Assembly (NCBI GenBank): GCA_016281675.1
Contig: JAEEJD010000042.1
Coordinates: 1-18,734 of the forward strand
DNA length: 18,734 nucleotides
Direction of reading: 5' to 3'
Source: Lachnospiraceae bacterium
GTDB taxonomy: Bacteria; Bacillota_A; Clostridia; Lachnospirales; Lachnospiraceae
The notes under the pieces were generated by a model. That model was not told where the DNA came from. It saw only the letters and a program-made list of their open reading frames with translations, and ran no database searches. The translations under genes and the position numbers were made by a program. Positions 8,195 to 14,509 of this stretch are shown here, piece by piece. Position 1 is the stretch's first letter; the number at the start of each line of letters is the position of its first letter.

Positions 8195-8506
8195 ATGGCT
8201 GAACTTGTTATTACAAATGACAATTTCGAAAAAGAAATTCTTCAGGCAGATAAGCCGGCGATCGTCGATTTCTGGGCACCGTGGTGCGGACCCTGCAGGA
8301 TGATGGGACCGGTCATCGAGAAGTTTGCCGAGGAATTTGACGGAACATACGTAGTCGGCAAAGTTAATGTCGATGATGAGGAGGAATTGGCCGCAAGATT
8401 CAACATCATGAGCATACCTACGATAAAGGTGTTCAAAAACGGAGCCGAAACAGGTTCGGCTCTCGGAGTGCAGACAAGAGAAAAACTTCTTGAACTCATA
8501 GGCTGA
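8195..8506 (+). CDS. trxA: Thioredoxin
   Basis: A small cytoplasmic dithiol-disulfide oxidoreductase of 103 residues, the normal thioredoxin length. It has the active site W30-C31-G-P-C34 in 'VDFWAPWCGPCRMM' and the cis-proline P75 in 'MSIPTIKVF'. AGGGAGG at 8182-8188 gives a strong ribosome binding site 6 nt before the ATG. It lies between the DUF362 ferredoxin-like gene and two small membrane-protein genes without a terminator, so it is probably a cassette-specific thioredoxin. No thioredoxin reductase is encoded nearby, so its reductant must come from elsewhere or from the iron-sulfur partner (inference). Confidence 0.95.
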   Translation: MAELVITNDNFEKEILQADKPAIVDFWAPWCGPCRMMGPVIEKFAEEFDGTYVVGKVNVDDEEELAARFNIMSIPTIKVFKNGAETGSALGVQTREKLLELIG

Positions 8507-8550
8507 CAGATAGTAGAATCATAACAGTAAACGATTAAGGGAGGCATATT

Positions 8551-8949
8551 ATGGCTTGTTTTCTTGTACCGACAACCGAGGCTGTCGTAACTACCGTAGC
8601 CGAGAAGATCATCAGATCCAAAGAACAGAAGAACGAAACGGAAAGAATTGAGACCGAAGTTCCCAGGGTTAAGTTTTCGGAGAAGCTCGGATGGCTTAAC
8701 AAAATGCTCTGGGGAGGCAGCGCTCTTCTTGCATTCGAACATCTGTGGCACGGTGAGGTTATACCGACATTTCCGTTCCTTACAGCAGTACAGAACGGAG
8801 AAACATCGGAGATGCTTGCCGAAATGGGCACGGCCGGAGTCGGTATGGCAATTCTCGTGACACTTATATGGGGCGGTATGCTTGTAGCTTCAAAAGTTAT
8901 CGAGAACAGGGACAGCAAAGATACGGATACGGTAAAGGAGGAGGCGTGA
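8551..8949 (+). CDS. Small conserved-looking membrane protein of unknown function
   Basis: I do not recognise a named domain in this 132-residue protein. It starts at an ATG preceded by AAGGGAGG (8537-8544). A short N-terminal segment 'MACFLVPTTEAVVTTV' precedes a charged cytoplasmic stretch (about 20-43). Two membrane segments follow, about 49-66 ('LNKMLWGGSALLAFEHLW') and about 90-112, ending in an acidic/basic tail. Two histidines in 'FEHLWHGE', at the end of the first membrane helix, could bind a metal or cofactor, but this is speculation. One base separates its stop codon from the next gene's ATG, so the two are surely co-expressed and may form a membrane complex served by the upstream thioredoxin. 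Confidence 0.8.
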   Translation: MACFLVPTTEAVVTTVAEKIIRSKEQKNETERIETEVPRVKFSEKLGWLNKMLWGGSALLAFEHLWHGEVIPTFPFLTAVQNGETSEMLAEMGTAGVGMAILVTLIWGGMLVASKVIENRDSKDTDTVKEEA

Positions 8950-8950
8950 C

Positions 8951-9268
8951 ATGACATTGCTTACAACTGTTTTTGCCGCTATTATATGTACCGTGATCTG
9001 GTATCGCAAAGCACCTGATCGATCGATGCAGCTCGGAACGCTCTGCCTTATGTTCTGGGGAGCTTCCATAATGTGGCTTGTGGATGCGATAGTGGAATAT
9101 TCCGAGATAGGGGCTGAGTTCTTTGCCCAGGAGCCTGCGGATATGCTGAATGATTTTTACCTCGGGTTATCGGTTGTGGCGCTCGGACTGATCATCTGGC
9201 TCGTTATACTGATAGTAAAAGACCCGAAAGGGGTTGTGAGAACCTCGCTACTAAAGAGTAACAACTGA
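8951..9268 (+). CDS. Small three-helix membrane protein of unknown function
   Basis: A 105-residue hydrophobic protein with no domain I can name. Three membrane segments are visible: residues 1-17, about 27-46 ('LGTLCLMFWGASIMWLVD') and about 73-95 ('LGLSVVALGLIIWLVILI'). The loop between the second and third is acidic and contains 'DAIVEYSEIGAEFF'. The AAGGAGGAGG ribosome binding site overlaps the end of the preceding gene, and the ATG comes one base after that gene's stop. A strong terminator follows at 9274-9308, so this closes the DUF362-thioredoxin cassette. It is probably the partner of the upstream membrane protein. Confidence 0.8.
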   Translation: MTLLTTVFAAIICTVIWYRKAPDRSMQLGTLCLMFWGASIMWLVDAIVEYSEIGAEFFAQEPADMLNDFYLGLSVVALGLIIWLVILIVKDPKGVVRTSLLKSNN

Positions 9269-9273
9269 AGCAA

Positions 9274-9308
9274 AAAGGCGGTAAAGCTTATGGCTGCCGC
9301 CTTTATTT
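9274..9308 (+). terminator. Rho-independent terminator of the DUF362/thioredoxin cassette
   Basis: AAAGGCGG (9274-9281) and CCGCCTTT (9297-9304) form a perfect 8-bp stem, with a further AGC/GCT pairing in the loop, followed by the T-rich TTTATTTAT. It separates the cassette from larB. Confidence 0.85.
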
Positions 9309-9345
9309 ATGTTAAAGATATCATTTAAAGATTTGGGTACATCGG

Positions 9346-10107
9346 ATGAAAGATGAGATAAGAACGATACTGGAAGGAGTCAAAAACGGAACGGTTTCCG
9401 TAGAGGAAGCCGTACTGAAGCTTAAAGAGGCACCGTTCGAGGATATTGATTTTGCAAAAGTGGACCTTCACAGAAAGCTGAGGCAGGGTACGGCGGAGGT
9501 CATATACGGGGCAGGCAAGACTCCGGATCAGATCCGGAAGATTATTGAGGTCATGCTTGAAAAAGGTCAGGACAGCATCCTTGTTACAAGGATATCAGAA
9601 GACGTTTTTGACAGGCTCAGCGACATAAATAACATAAGTTATCATAAAGAAGCCCGTATCGCTACGGTCGGAACCGGCGCTAAATCCGGCGGTATCGGAA
9701 AGATAGTCGTGGCAACGGCCGGTACGAGCGATATTCCCGTTGCCGAAGAGGCTGCGGTTACCGCAGAGTTTCTCGGAAATGAGGTCACGAGAATATATGA
9801 TGTCGGAGTTGCGGGTCTGCATAGACTTTTGTCACGCCTTGATGATATAATGACAGCAACGGTCATAATAGCGATAGCGGGAATGGAAGGAGCACTTGCA
9901 AGTGTCATAGGCGGTCTTGCGGATTGCCCGGTCATTGCCGTGCCTACGAGTGTCGGTTACGGAGCTTCGTTTGAAGGGCTCTCGGCTCTGCTGTCGATGC
10001 TTAATTCATGCGCGAGCGGAGTGTCGGTAGTAAATATCGATAACGGTTTCGGCGCCGGTTATATGGCCGATATGATCAATCACGTTTCCGTTGAGCGGAA
10101 GGAATGA
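9346..10107 (+). CDS. larB: LarB, pyridinium-3,5-biscarboxylate mononucleotide synthase
   Basis: LarB carries out the first step of nickel-pincer nucleotide cofactor synthesis: carboxylation of nicotinic acid adenine dinucleotide at C5 with release of AMP. The protein has 253 residues, normal for the family. The N-terminal part contains the diagnostic segment 'VDLHRKLRQGTAEVIYGAGK'. The C-terminal half is the PurE/AIR-carboxylase-like domain ('VATAGTSDIPVAEEA', 'AGMEGALASVIGGLADCPVIAVPTS', 'NIDNGFGAGY'). No strong Shine-Dalgarno site or promoter is obvious in the 37 bases after the terminator, although the start agrees with the family. larC begins 3 nt after its stop codon. Confidence 0.95.
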   Translation: MKDEIRTILEGVKNGTVSVEEAVLKLKEAPFEDIDFAKVDLHRKLRQGTAEVIYGAGKTPDQIRKIIEVMLEKGQDSILVTRISEDVFDRLSDINNISYHKEARIATVGTGAKSGGIGKIVVATAGTSDIPVAEEAAVTAEFLGNEVTRIYDVGVAGLHRLLSRLDDIMTATVIIAIAGMEGALASVIGGLADCPVIAVPTSVGYGASFEGLSALLSMLNSCASGVSVVNIDNGFGAGYMADMINHVSVERKE

Positions 10108-10110
10108 TTT

Positions 10111-11340
10111 ATGAAAACTCTTTATCTTGATCTTGGTATGGGAGCTGCCGGGGATATGATCACGGCAGCGCTTTATGAGCTTCTTGATGAGAAGGACAGG
10201 ATCTCGTTTGTTGATAAAATAAACTCGCTTGGTCTTAAGGGTGTAAAGGTCACGCCGCAAAAGAGCATTAAATGCGGCATAACCGGAACACATATGGACG
10301 TACGTGTTGACGGTGTTGCCGAAGGCGAACATGAACATCATCATGAAGATCATCATGATCATCATCACGAACACCATCATGAGCATCATCACAGCGGTAT
10401 GTCGGATATAGAACACATAATCGAAGATCTTCCTCTGAACGATCCGGTTTCGTCAAACGTCAAAAAGATCTACGCTCTGATAGCAGATGCGGAAAGTCTT
10501 GCACACGGAGTAAGCGTTTCTGACATACATTTTCATGAAGTCGGAACGGCTGATGCGATCTGCGACATTACCTCGGTATGTATCCTTATTGATATGATAT
10601 CACCGGACAGGGTTGTAGCCTCGCCGGTATGTACAGGATACGGAAAAGTCAAGTGTGCCCACGGGACACTTCCGGTTCCGGCTCCCGCTACGGCAAATAT
10701 ACTCAAAGGGATCCCGATGTATGAAGGCAATACGGAAGGGGAACTGTGTACACCTACCGGAGCCGCTCTTGTAAGATTCTTCGCGGATGAATTCGGACAT
10801 ATGCCGGTAATGAGCGTTAAGGCGATAGGTTACGGAATGGGAACAAAAGATTTCGAAACCGCAAATTGCCTTAGAGCCATGCTCGGCGAAGCAGAGGATC
10901 TGACGGATGATATCGTTGAGTTGTCATGCAATGTTGACGATATGACCGGCGAAGATATAGGATATGCAACGGATATTCTTCTTAAAGAAGGTGCATCTGA
11001 TGTATATACGACATCGGTGGGGATGAAAAAGGGCCGTCCGGGAACCGTTATAACGGTAATGTGCCATCCTCATGAGAAGAAGAAGTTTGTCGAGCTTATG
11101 TTTAAGCACACGACAACGATCGGAGTACGTGAGAGTTCCTTCGCAAGGTATGTACTCGATCGCAAAAGCGAAATTGTTGATACGCAGTACGGAAAAGTAA
11201 GCATAAAAAGATCGGAAGGGTACGGCGTAACGAAGATAAAGGCCGAATACGAAGATCTGTACAATGTGGCGAAAAGCCGCGATATTTCAATTGATGAAGC
11301 AAGATCACTTGTCAGAAAAGAGACTGATGACAGATCATAA
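10111..11340 (+). CDS. larC: LarC, nickel-inserting cyclometallase, with a His-rich tract
   Basis: LarC inserts nickel into the thiolated pyridinium nucleotide in a CTP-dependent reaction, the last step of nickel-pincer cofactor synthesis. The protein is 409 residues in one uninterrupted frame. In Lactobacillus plantarum the two halves (larC1/larC2) are joined by programmed frameshifting; here none is needed. Motifs include 'LDLGMGAAGDMITAALY', 'HFHEVGTADAICDI', 'CTGYGKVKCAHGTLPVPAPAT' and 'TPTGAALVRFF'. Residues 74-94 contain 15 His among 21 residues, separated by Glu/Asp, a probable nickel store or delivery site. GGAAGGAA overlaps the larB stop as ribosome binding site. larE, needed for sulfur transfer, and larA are absent from the window. 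Confidence 0.95.
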   Translation: MKTLYLDLGMGAAGDMITAALYELLDEKDRISFVDKINSLGLKGVKVTPQKSIKCGITGTHMDVRVDGVAEGEHEHHHEDHHDHHHEHHHEHHHSGMSDIEHIIEDLPLNDPVSSNVKKIYALIADAESLAHGVSVSDIHFHEVGTADAICDITSVCILIDMISPDRVVASPVCTGYGKVKCAHGTLPVPAPATANILKGIPMYEGNTEGELCTPTGAALVRFFADEFGHMPVMSVKAIGYGMGTKDFETANCLRAMLGEAEDLTDDIVELSCNVDDMTGEDIGYATDILLKEGASDVYTTSVGMKKGRPGTVITVMCHPHEKKKFVELMFKHTTTIGVRESSFARYVLDRKSEIVDTQYGKVSIKRSEGYGVTKIKAEYEDLYNVAKSRDISIDEARSLVRKETDDRS

Positions 11341-13603
11341 TACAAGAAAACCTATATCGCTTATATTTGTAATGATCCTGTCCTTAATTATATCGGGCTG
11401 TGCCGTGATCCCCAACAACAGACCTGCGATAAGTCCGCCGCCCGCAAGTGGGCAGGAAAAGGAGGAAGAGCCCCCCGTCAAAGAGGATAACCCGGATGAA
11501 GGTGGGGTGGAGCAATCCGGCAATCTGATCCCGGGAGCCGATTTTACCGACAGCAACAGCGAATGGGGACTTTATATGGAGTCCGGAGGAGTTGCCACTA
11601 TCAAGGCATCCGGTGGTAAAATGAGAGTCCACATTGCTGATCCCGGAAGAGTGGGACATGCCGTTCAGTTGTATTGCGGCGGTTTCGATATGCTCCAGGG
11701 CGGGCAATATCATTTCTCGGTTACGATGACGAGCGACGTTGAGAGAACCGTTGAGTGGAGGATACAGGTTAACGGAGGAGACTATCATCCTTACATTCTG
11801 ATGAAGGATGTATCGATAGGGCCCGAAGCCAAAGAGATAACATGTGATTTTACCATGGATGAAGCTTCGGATCCCGCACCGAGAATGTGTTTTAATCTGG
11901 GTGATGAAGGAGAGGAACAGGGTTTGGAAGAACACGAAATAACATTGGAAAAAATATCGCTTGAGCTTGAGAACTCCGATCAGGTCAAGCCGCCTGAGAT
12001 CACGGGAGAACTGAAAGATATCAACATCAACCAGATAGGATATCTTCCCGCTTCCGATAAACGTGCGGTAATAAGACTTACGGGGGATCAGCCTTCGGGA
12101 TTTGATATTATCGATGCCGAAAGCGGCAAGAGCGTATACAGCGGAAAGATCACTCCGGGAATCGATAAGGGATCCAGCGGGGATAAGGTTGTTTACGCCG
12201 ATTTTTCAGACTTTGAGACTCCCGGAAGATACAGGATAAGCGTTACGGGTGAAGGTGAATCATATGATTTTTCGATAGGAAACGATGTGTTTGACGTCGC
12301 CCTTACCGATACGCTCCGGATGTTCTATCTTCAAAGATGCGGATGTGAGCTTACTAAAGAGCTCGCCGGGGACTTTGCTCACGCCGCATGTCATACCGAT
12401 GAGGCGCGTATATACGGCGGCAAGGATTATGTTGAGGTTCCCGGGGGATGGCATGATGCCGGGGATTACGGAAGATATACCGTTCCCGCGGCCAAAGCGG
12501 TTGCAGATCTTATGCTCGCATATGAGAATTATCCCGAGGCATTTAAGGGAAGTCTTAACATACCCGAAAGCGGAAGCGATCTTCCCGATATTCTCTCGGA
12601 AGTTAAATACGAGCTTGACTGGATGTTTCTTATGCAGGCCGCCGACGGAGGCGTATCCCATAAAGTTACAGGACTTAACTTTGACGGATTCATAAAAGCG
12701 GATGAATGTACCGAGAAGCTGTATCTGCTTCCCGAATCCAAAACGGCTACAGCGGATTTTGCCGCGGCTATGTACATGGCTTCGAGAGTGTACGAACCGT
12801 TTGACAAAGACTTTGCCGCAAAATGTCAAAGCGCTGCGGATCGCGCGATGGAAGCATACAAGGCGCACAAAGACGACAGGAATTATACGAACCCGTCCGA
12901 TGTCCTGACAGGTGAATACGGAGACGGAAACAGTACGGATGAGTTCCTGTGGGCTGTTTGCGAAGGATATAAGACGACCGGAGATGCAAGATTCGAGAAG
13001 ATGCTCGATCATATTGATCTGTCCAGGATAACGATAGATGAATTCGGCTGGGAAGATGTGAGCGGATATGCGTATTATGCGTATCTTACGAGCGACAGAC
13101 CGATGAATATCTCAATTGACGTAAATGACAGATTCAGGAAGATCGTCGACGGACTCAAAGATACGGCTCTTAACGGCGAGAGTTACGGAAGTACGATCAC
13201 GGACGTCTATCCGTGGGGATCGAACATGACGATCGCCAATAACGGTATGGCCCTTCTGATGGCGAATAAAATATACGGAGATGACGATTATGTTCTTGCG
13301 GCGCAAAGACAGCTCGATTATCTTCTCGGAACAAACTGTACCTCATACTGTTTCCTTACGGGATTCGGAACGCAGTCTCCGCAGCATCCGCATCACAGAC
13401 CGAGCCAGGCGATCGGCAAATGCATGAAGGGTATGCTTGTGGGCGGTCCGGACTCGAAGCTCGAAGACCCGTATGCTCAGGCTGTGTTAAAGGGACTTCC
13501 GAATGCGCGCTGCTATGTTGATAACGAGCAGACTTATTCGTGTAATGAGATAACGATCTACTGGAACTCACCGCTTGTCTACCTGTTTGCCGGTCTTAAA
13601 TAG
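11327..13603 (+). CDS. GH9 family endoglucanase/cellulase lipoprotein with CBM4/9-like and Ig-like domains
   Basis: A probable beta-1,4-glucanase of 758 residues acting at the cell surface. The ATG at 11327 overlaps the end of larC by 14 nt and gives a proper lipoprotein signal with lipobox I22-S23-G24-C25; a longer frame from 11264 would bury it. Domains in order: a Pro/Glu-rich linker (26-65), a CBM4/9-like carbohydrate-binding beta domain (about 67-214), a CelD-type Ig-like domain (about 232-319, 'NQIGYLPASDKRAVI'), and the GH9 catalytic domain (about 324-758). Catalytic residues visible are D377 and D380 in 'GGWHDAGDYGRY', the 'HPHHRPS' motif, and the general acid E741 in 'CNEITIYWNSPLV'. 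All key residues are present. Anchoring by lipid rather than a cellulosome dockerin is notable. The Shine-Dalgarno site is weak, so coupling to larC is likely. Confidence 0.93.
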   Translation: MTDHNTRKPISLIFVMILSLIISGCAVIPNNRPAISPPPASGQEKEEEPPVKEDNPDEGGVEQSGNLIPGADFTDSNSEWGLYMESGGVATIKASGGKMRVHIADPGRVGHAVQLYCGGFDMLQGGQYHFSVTMTSDVERTVEWRIQVNGGDYHPYILMKDVSIGPEAKEITCDFTMDEASDPAPRMCFNLGDEGEEQGLEEHEITLEKISLELENSDQVKPPEITGELKDININQIGYLPASDKRAVIRLTGDQPSGFDIIDAESGKSVYSGKITPGIDKGSSGDKVVYADFSDFETPGRYRISVTGEGESYDFSIGNDVFDVALTDTLRMFYLQRCGCELTKELAGDFAHAACHTDEARIYGGKDYVEVPGGWHDAGDYGRYTVPAAKAVADLMLAYENYPEAFKGSLNIPESGSDLPDILSEVKYELDWMFLMQAADGGVSHKVTGLNFDGFIKADECTEKLYLLPESKTATADFAAAMYMASRVYEPFDKDFAAKCQSAADRAMEAYKAHKDDRNYTNPSDVLTGEYGDGNSTDEFLWAVCEGYKTTGDARFEKMLDHIDLSRITIDEFGWEDVSGYAYYAYLTSDRPMNISIDVNDRFRKIVDGLKDTALNGESYGSTITDVYPWGSNMTIANNGMALLMANKIYGDDDYVLAAQRQLDYLLGTNCTSYCFLTGFGTQSPQHPHHRPSQAIGKCMKGMLVGGPDSKLEDPYAQAVLKGLPNARCYVDNEQTYSCNEITIYWNSPLVYLFAGLK

Positions 13604-13606
13604 GAT

Positions 13607-14509
13607 ATGGAGAAGCTTGTCTGCATAGTCGGAACAAATGCATCGGGCAAGAGCAGTCTCGGAATAGAACTGGCAAGGCATTATGATGCCGATATAGTTT
13701 CCGCGGATTCGAGACAGGTGTATGAGGGATTGGATCTCGGCTCGGGAAAAGTCACGGCAGAAGAGATGAAGGGCGTCCGCCATTACCTTATTGATGTGGT
13801 AAAGCCCAATGATTTTTTCTCCCTGTCTCATTTCCAGAAGCTTGCCTATGATGCTATCGATGAGATACATTCAAAAGGCCGCAAGGCTTTTCTTGTCGGC
13901 GGAACCGGCTTGTATGTCAATGCCGTTGCGGACGGTTATGATCTTGAGGGAGCATCACCCGATCTTAAGATGCGCAAGAGCATTGAGCAAAAATCACACG
14001 CCGAACTTATAGACATAATCAGAGAAAACGATCCCGAAGCATTAAACGGAGTGGATCTTCAGAATAAGAGAAGACTGGAACGGGCAGCAGAGAGGGCACT
14101 GTCGGGAGACAGCGGACAAAGAGTGAACCGCCCGAGATACGATACGCTTCTTATCGGTGTCACATGGCCGAGAGAAGAACTGTATGAGCGTATCAGACAA
14201 AGGCTTGATAAAAGGCTTTCCGAGGGAATGATCGAAGAAGTCGAAGAACTTAGACGAAACGGGGCATCCGATGATTTTCTATATCGGCTTGGACTCGAGT
14301 ACAGATACATTCTCATGTATCTTCGCGGAGAGTTTCCGGATCGCGAAAGCTTTTACGATAAACTCTTTATGGAGATCAGGCATCTTGCGAAAGAGCAGAT
14401 GACGTGGTTTCGTAAGAGAAAAGATATTGTCTGGATAGATATGAAGGATGATCCCGAAGGGCGATCGATCCGTCTTATAGATGAGTTTTACGGAGGGGTT
14501 ACATGCTGA
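13607..14509 (+). CDS. miaA: MiaA-family tRNA dimethylallyltransferase, divergent
   Basis: MiaA proteins transfer a dimethylallyl group to N6 of A37 in tRNAs reading UNN codons. This one has 300 residues. The P-loop is GTNASGKS (9-16), followed by the substrate-binding 'SADSRQVYEGLDLGSGK' (32-48, with the conserved catalytic-type D34), 'LVGGTGLYV' (96-104) and the C-terminal 'RHLAKEQMTWFRKR' (258-271). Compared with the usual Firmicutes form ('DSMQVYRGMDIGTAK', 'RRYAKRQLTWFR') several positions differ, so it may be a second, divergent copy. It starts 3 nt after the GH9 stop codon with no strong ribosome binding site, and its 3' end overlaps the next gene by 7 nt. Family assignment is firm; orthology to canonical miaA is less sure. 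Confidence 0.82.
   Translation: MEKLVCIVGTNASGKSSLGIELARHYDADIVSADSRQVYEGLDLGSGKVTAEEMKGVRHYLIDVVKPNDFFSLSHFQKLAYDAIDEIHSKGRKAFLVGGTGLYVNAVADGYDLEGASPDLKMRKSIEQKSHAELIDIIRENDPEALNGVDLQNKRRLERAAERALSGDSGQRVNRPRYDTLLIGVTWPREELYERIRQRLDKRLSEGMIEEVEELRRNGASDDFLYRLGLEYRYILMYLRGEFPDRESFYDKLFMEIRHLAKEQMTWFRKRKDIVWIDMKDDPEGRSIRLIDEFYGGVTC

Noticed and set aside
9305..9345. A promoter for larB in the gap after the terminator
   Set aside because: No pair of -35 and -10 boxes with suitable spacing stands out, so none is called although one may exist.
10321..10395. The CAT-rich tract as a DNA repeat or sequencing artefact
   Set aside because: It uses both CAT and CAC codons with interspersed Glu and Asp codons, keeps the larC frame, and His-rich tracts occur in nickel proteins.
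10111..11340. A programmed frameshift in larC
   Set aside because: The whole LarC sequence is in one frame, so no recoding is required.
12260..13012. A 250-codon minus-strand frame opposite the GH9 gene
   Set aside because: It is a shadow of a well-supported coding region and its composition shows no protein family pattern.
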